Source: Salvator merianae (Eukaryota; Chordata; Lepidosauria; Squamata; Teiidae). From it: DNA of 64,000 nt. This document shows positions 23,330-35,386 of this stretch, piece by piece. The position numbers and the translations under genes were made by a program. The stretch is from NCBI GenBank assembly GCA_003586115.2, contig QVOM02000070.1, forward strand, positions 462,821 to 526,820, in the 5' to 3' direction. How positions within the stretch are numbered: position 1 is the first letter of the stretch; each line of letters opens with the position of its first letter. The notes under the pieces are model-generated. The model had not been told where the DNA came from. It was given only the letters and a program-made list of their open reading frames with translations, and made no database searches.

Positions 23330-24050
23330 CGGTTCCAGATGGCAGCCGAATATCACACTGACAGACAACATTCCAGAGAAAAGCCCCAACCGGAATGATC
23401 ATGTGTTGGTCAGACAGCGGGGGGGAGGGCATTCTATCGATGCATGTTTTGGGTATTTCACCAGCATGGACCACACCAGAAGTGTGTGGTCGTGACCACT
23501 GCACATCCTTGGCCATCTTTTTCAGCCCCTACACATGTGCAGCAGCAGCTCAGAGGATGACAGCTCCTTCCAGACAATAGGTTATAGTGCTGTTTCAGGA
23601 AAACCTGTCATCAGAGTCAGAGTTTCCCACAATAGGCTATTGTGGGATTTAGGGGGTGATATAAGAGGGCTAAGGTGGGGTTGCAACACATAAGTGCAGC
23701 ATTCCCACCAGACTGCAGACATAATGGTGCTATATTTGCCCCATCTGGACAGGGTTATAGTAACTGTTCTGTTATATCAGAATCTGGGAACCTTTCTTTC
23801 CAGATGCCAAGCATTATTTTTTTATATAACCACAAGCTGATGGATTTTCCTACAAATAGGTTTCCATTGTTGATCTGCTTTCTCAGATCAAACATTTCTA
23901 CCTGCACTGTGATTCTGCTTTGCATCTCATTTCAAGGTCTTTTCTCTGGATGCCTAGAAAAAGGCGCTTCATCCCACACCTATTTTTTTTCCTGATGACC
24001 TATATCCGGTGGACTGCACAACCATCTCATAATTATGAAGTGGAGAATCG
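23330..24050. other. Intron 11, first part: possible MITE, otherwise unrecognised
   Basis: GGCCGGTTCCAGATGGCAGC at 23,330 looks like a terminal sequence (compare GGGTGCTTCCAGATGCAGGC at 52,452), but I could not fix the other end. No exon is supported. Confidence 0.35.
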
Positions 24051-24207
24051 ATGTTGATAAAGACACAAATACAACCACAAATGACTAGTGCAACTTCCAC
24101 ACTCATGCTGAATCACAGCTACCCAGTCATTCTGGAAGCATTTGCCCCACAAAATTGTTCTCCAGCCTTTTATGAAAGATACTGTGGGTTAAATCTGGGA
24201 TCTCTGC

Positions 24208-24610
24208 ACAAGCGCATAAGAGGATCCCTGCTGGATTGGGCCATAACCCATCTTTCCTGCATCTTGTCTCACACAGTGGCCCACGAATTGCTTCTGGGCA
24301 TTCTCAAGCAGAAGATGGCAGCAAAACCTTCACCTGCTCTCAACTTCCTGCAAGTGCCCTTGAGAAGCATCCTGCCTGTTTCTTCAACCCAGTGGGAGTA
24401 CTTAAGCATCCATCCTAGTAGCCACTGATACACCTGACCTCCATGAATTTGTCTAATCCTTTCCTCAAGCAATCCAGGCTGATTGCTGTCACCACCTCTT
24501 CTGGTGCTAAATTCCGTAGACTGATGACCCTCTGGGTGAAATCCTAACTCTTCTGCCCATCAGCTTCCTAGAGCGTCCCTTGCAAACAGAGCAGATATGC
24601 TACCACCATC
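24208..24610 (-). mobile_element. CR1 LINE fragment, antisense
   Basis: The plus strand shows CATAAGAGGATCCCTGCTGG, CACACAGTGGCCCACGAATT and CCTCCATGAATTTGTCTAAT, followed by ATTCCGTAGACTGATGACCC, the standard antisense reading of a CR1 3' region. Confidence 0.75.
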
Positions 24611-25146
24611 TCTTCTGTGGAGAAACTTTATTGCACTTTAGCTACTGCACTCATTGAGCATCATCAGACCCTAGATGACTGTTCAGATGGAGAAGTGGGG
24701 ATGGTCACTCACTGTGTTGAGTGGTGGGAGACGATACAGTGGCAATCCACCAACTGGAATCCACTGAGCAGCAGAGGGGGTGAAGGTTTACTTGGAAGCC
24801 TCCCTTTGATTTCACTATCTGCATTCCATTCTGCAATGGTCCAAAATGCATCTTGATGAGCTTCCAACATCCTGGAAGCAATCCTTTGCCCACTGCTGGA
24901 CCAGAAGTACCCCTAGATTGCCCCTCATGAAATGTATCAATGCTTGTAAAGAAAATGTATGGCACCTTAAAACTGGGAATCAGTAGAAAATCCTGTTGGC
25001 TTAGCAAGTGTCCAAGGTGGCCAGATACTGAAAGCAGCACTGGATTCAACTGATCTGCACTATACATATAATAAGGCCAACTTGACCAATCAGGTTACTC
25101 TAAGGATGAATTGTGAATCTTATTCAATGCTCCAAAGCAGCAGTCA

Positions 25147-25250
25147 TTAAGATGTGGTCCTAAAATCTGCTCAGTTACAACTCCCATGAGCCCTACCACC
25201 ATGGCTAATAGCAAGGAATAATGGGAGCTGTAGTTCAGCAGCATCTAGAG
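25147..25250. repeat. Interspersed repeat of the 'ACTACAACTCCCATCA' type
   Basis: ACAACTCCCATGAGCCCTAC and GGGAGCTGTAGTTCAGCAGC form imperfect inverted ends about 100 bp apart, 90 bp before exon 11. Confidence 0.6.
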
Positions 25251-25340
25251 GGCTATACATCAGCCATTCTTGCCTTAAAATACTATAGATATGCACAGTA
25301 TCATGATTGCATTCAGTGTGTCAACATGATAACAGCTCAC

Positions 25341-25899
25341 CACATTCAACGATCTCTCTCCAGCTCTGAATGTCTATTTCTTGAATCTGGCATTTCCAAG
25401 CATAAGCACTGAGGATTTCACACAGATGGGTGCCTTGCATGATACACATGTCCTTCACACAATTCTCAAAGTGGACTTGAGCCACAGCAGGGTCACTGCA
25501 GGATTTAAATGGTCCATCTGGATCATTAATGATCCCACAGGCTTTTGGAGATCTGTACAGAGCTAGCTGGGCTTTATCACAATGAGGTAGGAGTCCAATG
25601 GCAGTACAGTGGAAAGGTGAGGTATCCTCCTTCCAACTTTTGCTAAAAGTCACAGCATCAAGAACCACTGAGCCATCAGGTTTTTGGAAGTCATCGTCCT
25701 GATTCCCATTCATGTTTCCACTAAGGCCACAGAGATACCCGGAGTAGAACTTGGGAACAGAAATTGCCACATAATAAGACCAGTCATATGAGACTGAGAG
25801 CCCAAAATTGGTCCGGACGACAGCAGAAAAGCCACTGTAGTAGGCATAGAGTCTTCCTTTTGCAAGGACAAAAGGCAGGTTGACTAAAATGCCATTCAC
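25341..25899 (-). CDS. Exon 11: second half of VWD2 and C8
   Basis: 559 bp, acceptor CCATTTTAG, donor GTGAGC; phase 0 to 1. It starts VNGILVNLPFVLAKGRLYA. The CGLC motif reads CGLSGNMNGN, so its second cysteine is a serine. The C8 part has KACGIINDPDGPFKSC and ENCVKDMC, ending SWREIVECG. It pairs with exon 19, which has the same layout and also lacks the second Cys of CGLC. Confidence 0.93.
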
Positions 25900-27029
25900 C
25901 TAAAATGGGAACAAAAGGCAGATAGAAATATTCTTGGATAAACCAACCACATGAGGCGCATGCATTCACTATTGTTCTTCAATAAAAATGTACAGCTTGT
26001 TCTCAAGAAGTATCCACATCTGACATCCAGGGCCTCCCAGACATTCTTGAACTCCAGTTCTCATCAGTTCCACTCAGCCTGACCAATAGTTAGAAATTAT
26101 TCAAATTGCAAACCAACAGGCTCTGAAGAGGTAGGAAACAATAAAGACTTCACTCCTGATGACTGCAAGAAAAAATGTGTGCCACATTTTAAACACTTTA
26201 AAAAAAGTGGTTTAAAGTCATGCAGAAGATTTTTAATAGATACCAACCTGTTTTCTTTCTGATTTACATTTTAACAGTACCTATTCCTAACATATTGAAA
26301 TATTTAACTTCATGCAGTATTTGATTTTTTGCTGCAAGGATCAGCTAAGCACAAAAATGGAAGACATTGCTCGTTCCTTGGACTGAAGACTGGTTATCAA
26401 AGCTATAGCCATATTATCTCCATATTATCCACAGAATGAAGGCATAAAATATCAGAAGACATGGGCTGTACCCCTACAACAAGACATTACAGTGATTTAT
26501 TGGAGGCAGTGTGTGCTCCTGCCGCAGGGATGGGTCACACAGTGTCCAAACTCTAGGTACCTCACCCTTTGCTTTCCTCAAAGTTGGGAAACAAAAGTTC
26601 CCCTGTTTTGAAGAAACGATATGAGGGAACATCTGACACACTGGAAAGAGGCCATTTCCAGTCCATCAAAAAATACCACCAGGGAGAGCCTGGTGAAGGT
26701 TGCTTGTTTGCTTGGCCACCATGTAGCTATACAGTGGTTACACAAATGTCTGGGCTATCCAGAACTCTCAGAACCCATTTTCCCACTCTGTGGGAAAGTC
26801 ATATGTAAGGACTACTGGCAGGCAGATGCTGTGGCCACTGACTTCTGCTGGATGCTTTCCACCACCTATATGGATTCAGCCTTGGAACTTTTAACTTGTC
26901 TCAGATTTGTGACAGTAAATTTTCCTGTTATAATCGTATTTAAACTGTGGCAAGACTCTCACCATACTTCTAGCCAACAGACAACTTTTTCTCCTCTGTG
27001 CAGAGGCTTCCCATGGTCATTTCTCCGCT
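25900..27029. other. Intron 10, start: nothing recognised
   Basis: No exon, repeat or palindrome that I can name, apart from A/T-rich simple stretches. Confidence 0.5.
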
Positions 27030-27545
27030 GGGCTTAGGTATCCCAGACCAAGGTGATGTGCGTTAGTCCAGGATGGGCAACCCATCCCACTCTGGAATGC
27101 ATTGCCAATAGGGTGGGATAAGGCTGTTCACATTCTGGACAGCCCGTCCCATCCCAGACCCAAGTGCCAGCTTCAGAAGTCCTGCTTAGCCCTCCGAGGC
27201 AGTGTTCTGTCTTCAAAGGCCCAGAAAAAAGTTCCTGGCCTTTGAAGTTTCCAGCTGGGGTCACTTCTGGCACCACTTCCAGTGCTTCCTCCTAGTGTAT
27301 TATCCAAATGCCCTCCCATTGTATTCCAAACTATGGGGCATGTCTTCCGTATGCCTTCATGATCCAGAAGACAAACACTGATCCACACCTGGACTGAGAT
27401 GCAGTGTCATTTTGACAGCCTATTCTGGTCCACAGTCTAGTCCAATGTGGGCAGGCCATACTAAGGGAGAGTGGGGTCTCTGCTGGTCCATAATAGAAGC
27501 TTAGACTGGAACATGGTCTGGTCTACTGCCCAGTGTGGAAAGGTA
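27030..27545. mobile_element. Probable family A-related DNA element
   Basis: The interior has CCAGGATGGGCAACCCATCC and the end reads GCCCAGTGTGGAAAGGTAC, like other family A ends. The left end is not clear. Confidence 0.4.
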
Positions 27546-28637
27546 CAATAATTCACGTTTCAGTCACTGGATCTGCCTTTACATTTATTTTTCTGTAATA
27601 CACTTTGAAACTGTGTACTTCTACATTTCAAAATATATAGATTGAGACAAGACAGTTTGCCATGAAGTGCACTGGACAATGCTGGTTCTGTCTTTCAGAG
27701 CAGGATCTTTATGATGGTGGAGGCTGCCTGTTGTTGCACAATGAGCCACAGATCCTGCTACAGTGCTCTTTGTCCACTGTACTAATGAGCGCTGCTCCTG
27801 ACCATGAAAACATCACTGCCGGGGAAGTTCAATTCCCCAGCTTCAACATTTCTGCTGGGGGTGTTGTCAGGAACACAGAAAATGCTCAAGGAAGTCAACC
27901 ACTTTTTGTGTCCCTAACACTATAATCTCCATAAAACAGGTCCACACATCAGAGAGCAAGAGTTATTAGACTTCTTCCTACCACTCTATCATTGTAGTGC
28001 TCAAATGAGCTCTTACAGTGGAATGAGTGCTCAAAGGGAACAAGGATGTACTATCCCTGCACCCTCTTGAGCACTCTCAAGTGCAATAAAGTCACAGGAA
28101 CTTGTGATTCTTGTGCTCTCAGTGCAGTCCCAAGGCATTACAAATGCAATATGTGGTTCTTGCCTCAAAATCTTGCTGTGAATATCAAGAAAGAAAAGGG
28201 GAGAAATACTTGGAGTAAAAAAATGGAATAAATATTGTATTAATAATATTTTAGAATACAGAAAACAACTGTCCAGAGGGTGGGTCAACTGCTTGCTATT
28301 TTCCTACCATTTTCCAAACAGGTATTTCAGAAGGAGACCAAAGATATACATAAAGGTACTTTCAACTGACCCAGCTAATATCACTGCAGCAACTTGTCAC
28401 TGAACGCAATCAAAGCTTCTTCAATGAAGAAACCACTTTATGACTTCAATAAATATTTACTGAGAGACTTTATTCATAAGCCATATTTCTGTCAAACAGA
28501 TTGAAATTTTACATTAGCGGTTGGCCACAGAGAGCTGTCAAGGGATGTTGAGTAATAACTACAGCAACCACTTTAACACAGAATTATATCCTTTCCATCA
28601 TTTGATACAAGGATATAAGCAAGCCTTCTTAGCATTA

Positions 28638-29265
28638 AGCAAGCAAGTTCCATGTTACAGGACCAAACAGACATGAGCTGACTTTCAGACCTCAGAAGGC
28701 TCATAAATGCACGGGCAGCCCTTTAAATAATCATCTCTTGTATGGAGTATGCATGTTCTACAATTCATTTTTAAATTTTCTCAATTTTGTAGTTTGGCCC
28801 CAGTCCATAAATAAATTAATATATAATAACCATCCCATATATTTCCAGCTATATGTTGCAAAATCAGGTCTAGCCATTCCACTTTATTTCTGCCCACTTT
28901 TGCTCACCACTTTTGTTGAAAAAATAATGTTTTGAATACCTGTATGTACCCCTTCTTTATATTAAGCCGGCGAGTTTAGTATTACAGAACAAAACAGGCA
29001 AATATAAGATGACTTGCAGACTTTGGAAGGCTTATAAATGTGCAGACAGCCCTTTAAATAGCCATATCATGAAGAATGCATGTTTTACTGTTCCTTGTTG
29101 AATGTTCTGAATTTTGTAGTTTTGGCCCAGGACTGTGAATAAACATGTATAAAAGCCATCTCTTATCTTTCCAGGTAGAAATCATGGAATCAGCTCTAGC
29201 AGTTCCACTTTATTTCTGCCCACTTTTGGCCACTGCTTTTGTTGAAAAAATCTTGTTTTGAATGT
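28638..29265. repeat. Tandem duplication, two units offset by 326 bp
   Basis: CCACTTTATTTCTGCCCACT occurs at 28,879 and 29,205. Similarity runs from the TTACAGGACCAAACAGACA / TTACAGAACAAAACAGGCA stretch through GCAGCCCTTTAAATA to TTGTTGAAAAAAT. I cannot name the unit. Confidence 0.8.
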
Positions 29266-29284
29266 TTCTATACATCTAGCCAAG

Positions 29285-29405
29285 TTACAGCTCTGCAAAC
29301 ATTGCTGAACTATAACTTTTATCATTTCTTTCCATTGGCCAGCCTGACAAGGGCTCATGGGAGTTCAGCAACATCTGGAGTCACAGTTTGGTCACCTTTG
29401 TCTTA
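29285..29405. repeat. Interspersed repeat of the 'ACTACAACTCCCATCA' type
   Basis: CATTGCTGAACTATAACTTT and GGAGTTCAGCAACATCTGGA are the two inverted ends. Same family as 16815 and 25147. Confidence 0.55.
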
Positions 29406-29418
29406 GATTTGAATTAGA

Positions 29419-29596
29419 GAGTGGTGGCAGATAGCTTTAGGGGCAGGTGATTACAGGCATAGGCCAGGTAATCACTGGCCATGGGTGGGTGCACTTTTCC
29501 TAAGCTCACCCATGCAAGACCTGCCCAGAGGGCAGAACGTGTTTTCACATCCCATGCCTGTGGATCACCTGCTCTTAAAGCTACAAGCCACCACTG
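29419..29596. mobile_element. hAT-type palindromic element, 178 bp, exact 8-bp duplication
   Basis: The ends GAGTGGTGGCAGATAGCTTT and AAAGCTACAAGCCACCACTG are inverted, with stem parts GGGCAGGTGAT and ATCACCTGCTC. GAATTAGA flanks both sides exactly (29411-29418 and 29597-29604). Confidence 0.85.
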
Positions 29597-29619
29597 GAAT
29601 TAGAGAAGATTTCAGTGGA

Positions 29620-31600
29620 GGTCCCTATAAGGAACCTCTGCACAGAGGTGAAGCAAATATCTAAGAGGCAGAACCACAGGACCCTGTCCTAATGGTGCCT
29701 CCCATTCTTGCCATCACAAGCAACAAAGCCAGGGGACCACAATTCCCCAGCTTTGAAGCTTCTGTCTGGGGCCATTAAGGAAATGTCCACAGAATTCAAC
29801 TATTTTATGGACATCATGTAATGGCCCAGGAAAGAGTTAAATGTCCTGCACCACCACTGTCAATTGGCATGATGGCAGGATAAGAGCCTGAGGGCAGCAA
29901 GTTCTTTGCAGAATGGGTCATCCAGCTTTGCAACAGGGTTGCTTCCAAGGGCAGTTTCACCCTATGATGTGAGTTTTGAATCCCAAGAGCATGATGGCCT
30001 GCAGATAGCGTACCCTTAGGTTACAACCAGGCACTTCTTTTTTTGCCTATGCAGATTCTGCACAATTGTGACAAATACCAGACATTCAAAGACAAGGATT
30101 GTCAAGTTCTTCTATCATTAATTTCTTATTAGTTATGAGAACCGCCCTATTAGAGAGGAGCACCTGATTTTAAGACTCATAGTGCATCAGTAAAGTGACC
30201 ATGATGCAAAGACAAAATGATAGAAAGCATAAGACCATAAAACACAAACAGGGTACATTATTTAGCAATGCAATATTCATTATTAATGGATTAATGGATC
30301 TTTAATTGTATCACTATGCACCATTGCAGTGCAGTTCTATGCAGTCAAAGCTTGACGGAGAGGGGGACTAGAGCACAAGCCTTGGTTAAATGTCCAGATG
30401 TTCTGAAGTGGAGGCGAACATGTGACTGTTCTAAATGTTTCAAAATGCCCACACAAGGATCCTGCTGTTCAGGCACACCAGCATATCTTTACTAGGCTCC
30501 TGGAAGGGTGAACTGGGTGCACCTATTCTAAGCCATGACTATTCTGACCCTTCTGCAACCAATGGCGAGTGAGTGAAATTGCCTCTTGCTGTTTGGGGGC
30601 CTGTCTGAGCTTCCCCATTCCCTTAGATATCCAAAACAAATGTGTGGAATGGGTTTCCTGCATTTATTTACAACCATCTAATGATAATATAGACTTGTTT
30701 TGCAGCCTAGATACGGAATCTCTGATTGAGAATCCAGTTACAACTTTCATCTTATGTGACTAGTACAGAACATATGGACCAGGCCTTCATGACATGGTGA
30801 AGATATCTTCTCCAGGCCCGCAAGGGAACTAATCTCCCCTTCTTCCCTCACTCAAGCATCTGGAGGGCACTGGTATCCTTGGAGGAGTAAAGACATCTAG
30901 AAGTCAGTCTGCGAGAAGCCTTGCTGCAACCCATTGTTATGGGCCATGCTGAGCGAAGGCGCTACAGCAGTTGCCCACAGAGGTTAAGGTTGACCTCTGT
31001 ACATATCCGCAGATGCTTGTAATGTGGCCTATCCTGGTGGCAATTGAGATAGTAAGGTGCATTAAATATGATAATGGAGGTGCCTGTCCCCAAATGCCTT
31101 TGACTGGGAAAGTGAAGCTGCATTTATTGTTCTCCCACTAATCTGACTGCACTCATAGCTTGAGAGAAGAGAGATTTAAATCTTGTCCATGTTCCCTCAC
31201 TCTTCCCTCTCCAAATCAAAGAAGAGAGAGAGTGTCTAGACACTTTGTTGCATGGAATGGGCTTACTTCTTTGCTGCACATAGCAATACAAGAAATTATG
31301 TAGCTATTTCATCCAACTTGAGCCACGTTTCCACTTCTTGTTGGAGGCGATGCCTTTCTGGGCTGATGGGGGAGACATCAATTCACTGTGGAAGAAGATG
31401 CCCCCTCATTTCAATTTTAGAGTGCAGAGATGCCATTTTCAGTAGTGCCTCCGAATAGGGTGCAAACCGCCAGCTGCATGCAAGACACCTTGGTTGAATA
31501 TCATCCCAGCAAAGGAGATGACATGATTGCTGCTGCCAAGAGTGGAGTCATGGTGGCAGCAGACACTTTCTTCAGATAATGAGGGCACTTGGTGGAGACA
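29620..31600. other. Intron 10, central part: no gene recognised
   Basis: No coding exon or confident element. The stretch near 31,595 ends GTGGAGACACAGCC, the inverse of a sequence at 16,062, and may mark an unnamed repeat. Confidence 0.5.
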
Positions 31601-31687
31601 CAGCCTTGTATCCTCTGCTGAGAGCTTTCTCTCTTTGCATTTATTATGACAGGAAGAACAAATGATGCTACCAGAATCCTAGCTCCT

Positions 31688-32122
31688 ACCTACTGGGGAT
31701 AATAGAAAATAAGTTTGAGGGTGTCAATGTGTTATTGCAAAATATGGTAACTGCAGCTAGAATTGTATATGCACAGAAACGGAAAGGGGACAAAATACCA
31801 ACAGTGGATGATTGGTTGGTCAAAATAATGGACGTTACTGAGATGGACAAATTGACTAACTTACTGAGAAATAAGACAGTTGATGGGTTTTATAGCAACT
31901 GGAAACCTTTTATTGGCTTTTTGCAAGAATTGGAAAGTGGATGTGTGATTGCTGGATTCGAAGAATGAAGAAGAAAGGAGACAATTGGTAGAAGAAAGGA
32001 ACTGAGTGACCAGCAGGGGCAAGAAACATGAAACACAGAAGAAACTTTGGAAGAAGGAGGAAGTCAGTAGTTAAAAATGTTAGTATATGGATTTTTGAAT
32101 TAAATGTAAATTAAAAAGAAAA
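31688..32122 (+). mobile_element. 5'-truncated L1 LINE, ORF2 C-terminus and 3' tail
   Basis: A 79-codon frame at 31729-31968 has L1 ORF2 C-terminal features (KIPTVDDWLVKIMDVTEMDK, then NWKPFIGFLQE). The A-rich 3' end is AATTAAAAAGAAAA. CAGAATCCTAGCTCCT occurs exactly on both sides (31672-31687 and 32123-32138), a 16-bp target duplication that fixes both ends. Confidence 0.85.
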
Positions 32123-32560
32123 CAGAATCCTAGCTCCTCTGCATCTCGTAGAATTATGACAAAAATCCCTTGCATGCTAGGATGGAGATACAAGCAAATG
32201 AATGTGCTGTGGCAGGTGGCGAAACAGAAGAAAGGAGCATCAAGTGGCACACTGCAAGTTTACAATCCATACACCCATATGGGTGCTGTTCTGGCACCCA
32301 TATGGAAGCACAGGCTGAAAGCACAGGCTCACCTGGATGGAAACCTCTGAGTGTTCTGTGGCTGAAGTGTAGCCTCCTGTGTAATCTAAGAGGTACATCA
32401 TTTGCACCACAGCCTCATGCCTCTGATCCCCTATTTTCCTGACATGCAGCCCCCCAAATGATACCCAAAGAAAATGCCACCCTTGCAGGTACAAGGTTCC
32501 TCCATCCGGCGATATGAAATGGAATCACACATGAGGAATCATGATAGATGCGGTCCTTAC

Positions 32561-33159
32561 CTGTGCTTTGCCACGATGCTCTGATAGTATAACAATGTGC
32601 TCTCCATAGACGTCTATCTCCACCTGACGTGCCCATGTTGCTGCAAAGGAGCCCCGGTGCTCATTCTCTACTTTGACTGTAAAATCTGGGAATTTGTCCA
32701 ATGGACCGCAGTACTTGCTTAGGGTGTATTTGCACGTTCCTTCATAATCAAAGGTGACGCCATCAAATGTGATGTAATGGGGATCTCCAAAGACCCAAGA
32801 GTTGCCGTAATTCACAGGGTAACAGCCGCGTATCCCATCCACAGTGCTGCACACCTCCAGAGTCCCACATTGATGTTCCTGGCATTCCATGGAATGGGAA
32901 GGGTGCCTACAGGTGCACTTCTGGGTACAGGTCTCGGTTAGGATCACCTCATCACCGAGTTGATAATACTGACCATTCAACATGCAACCACAATGGCTCA
33001 GGGGAACACAGACTCCTCCGCTCAAAATGTAGCTTCTGTCACAAGAGCAGCTGGCCCTACAAGGCTCAATGCAATAAAGGGGTGCTGTAGAATCTGGACA
33101 ACTGGCGGGGCAGGCAGTTGAGCAGGGTACAAAATGGCTGTTCTCCAGACAAGTGATTT
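32561..33159 (-). CDS. Exon 10: TIL and first half of VWD2
   Basis: 599 bp, phase 1 to phase 0, donor GTAAGG. The TIL domain begins EITCLENSHFVPCSTACPAS and ends VPLSHCGCMLNGQYYQLGDE. VWD2 follows with an intact GDPHYITFDG, so this is one of only two modules with the GD-PH motif. It closes with GEHIVILSEHRGKAQ. It is closely similar to exon 18 (module 5), including the shared 'ECQEH' and 'GDEVILT' stretches. Confidence 0.93.
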
Positions 33160-33850
33160 CTGTTGAAGAAACAACATGTGGAGGGAATTAAATCAATGGT
33201 GTCCTAAGACATTCCACTGCTTGAAATGGCACCCAAATGCAAGAGTGGTGGACATAAGAGGGTACCAACAGAAGGCTCACCCTCTTCTGTCCATTGGCTT
33301 GTAGGCTTTGTTTGAAACCCACACAGCCTGGCAAGCTTTCCTTCGATCTAACCAATTTCAGGTCAGATTAAAGGAAGAATCTAAATGGACTCCTCAAATT
33401 GGTGGATTGTGAAGGGTGGAACTTCCAGTTGTGCCCAGTTGTATTGCCCACCTGTGCCCAAGTGTCTCTATGGCCTGAGTGGAATGGGAAAAGTTCAGGG
33501 TTGTGGCCAGTACCACACCTTTGATTGCACCAAACTGCGCTTTGGTCCACTACTGAACAATTACATGTGAGATGCCAGGAACCACCTCACTCTGTCCCAG
33601 TCCATCTTCTGAGCTGGCGCTGCCTAAATGGCCTCGTCTGCCCCAACAAGTCCAGCATTTTAAAAAGATTTGCTCAAGAAGCACTCCCTGAGTCTGTCAT
33701 TCCCCTGTCCTGTATGGATTGCTTTGCTGTGCAGAGCTAGTTCCATGTCAATATGGGTCTGCACATTTGTAATAATACTCTAGCGAAGGTCCCAGAACCA
33801 TCTAAGAAAGGCATAAGCTTCAGCTTTTCAGAAAGGGATAGATGTTAAGT

Positions 33851-34252
33851 CCTTTCTTCATGCAGAGGCCGTGATCTGGATCAGTAGGTCTGGACCAGCC
33901 AGGCCTTCTGACCAAATGACAAAACACAGGGTCTGGAACAGCGCTATCTGCATGACTGTGCTGTTTCGGACCAGCTCCCATACTGGCCTCAAAACTTACA
34001 AGAGTTTCAGGGCTAGCCTACAAGGGCTCCAAAGGGCTAGGAACCCCTAGAAGACTCATTTTGGAACCTGTTGGTCCCCTGGTAGACCTGTCTAATGAGG
34101 TCTACCAGTGATCCAGATCAAGGATCACTCTGTCCTATGCATATGAAGCCCACCAGCAGTGGTCAGGGTCTCCCTTGGACCTGTCTATGAGGCAGAATGG
34201 AAGGCCACAGTTTACATTGTAGATCGGCCCAAAGGTAAGTGGATAAAGGCCC
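33851..34252. mobile_element. Family A DNA element
   Basis: It starts CCTTTCTTCATGCAGAGGCC and ends TAAGTGGATAAAGGCCC. Internal CTGGTAGACC and GATCCAGATCAAGGATC are shared with other copies, here in inverse orientation to the copy at 10207. Confidence 0.6.
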
Positions 34253-34261
34253 TTACACGTT

Positions 34262-34297
34262 TTTAATTGAATTGAATTGAATTGAATTGAATTGAGA
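34262..34297. repeat. (AATTG)n microsatellite
   Basis: Six to seven AATTG units directly after the family A element. Confidence 0.95.
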
Positions 34298-34429
34298 GGA
34301 TAAATAACCAGGTTTTATTTTTACCTCTAGAGACCTGGGACAGAAGTCAAGCCTTGTCAGGAACAAAATCACATGTTGCTGTATGATGACAATATCACTC
34401 ATAAAGATGGGCAGCCCTGCTCCCACCGA

Positions 34430-34860
34430 GCTTCAAGAAAACTAGGAGAGGAGCCCAAGCTAGTGAGTGTCACCTGGTGATCAGGAGTAGACTCCAGCTG
34501 CTCCCGATCGCTACCAGCTGTGGAGCACAAAACCATGCTCCACAGCTGTACCAGGAGCAGCTGGAGTGTTCTTGGTACAGTGTATTCACACCCACTTCCT
34601 GGTGTGAACACACAGCTGTGTGCCTGTGCCTGTGTGATCACGTGGCATTGCCAGTTGCCATGGCAGTGGCTGAAAGCTTCCTGACCACTGTCATAGCACA
34701 GAACACAAGCAGGATGCCAGCATTCACACTGTGAATTCTGATATCCTGCTGGCAATCTGTTCTAAGACCTCGCAGTTCAGATGGTCTTCTCGCTGCAGCG
34801 TCTATTCCATTGTGGAATGTTCGCTGGCAAACATTCCGTGGTGGAAAGTGCAAAAAGCCC
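34430..34860. mobile_element. Family B DNA element
   Basis: It contains the hairpin GTGGAGCACAAAACCATGCTCCAC and ends GGTGGAAAGTGCAAAAAGCCC. The left end is approximate. Confidence 0.55.
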
Positions 34861-35386
34861 CTTAGTTTCATGCTTTACAAGGAAAGGGACACCTGAGCCT
34901 TTGTGTGAAAATGAAAACACGTAATCTAAAATGGTATTGTGCGATGGGTGGCCATATTATTTTCCCCTTATATATTTTCTGCAGGTTCTGCAATAATTTC
35001 CTCATTACAGTAAACTATTTTCTCACCATAATACCTCCAATTTCATGTTTGGGTTTCAAATCTAGGCTGTTTCTACAGTCTAACCCCCCTACTAAAGCTC
35101 TACTGGTCTGGCCATCAGCAGAAAAAGGTCATTCTTGTTTGGGCAGGCTTTTGGCAACGAAGCTGGTACCATTATTTTAACTGATGCTCTTATTTTAAAT
35201 ATATATATATAATTTAATTTTACATTCCATTTAAAAATGTTAGTAAACCATCTTGGGCCCTATTTTCTGGAAGCAAAGACAGATAAAATTAACTAAATAG
35301 ATAAGTGAAATAAGATTATCTAGGCATTACAGATGAACACTGAGCTGTAAATAAAACTTGTTTAGATCTAATTATCATTAACGCAC

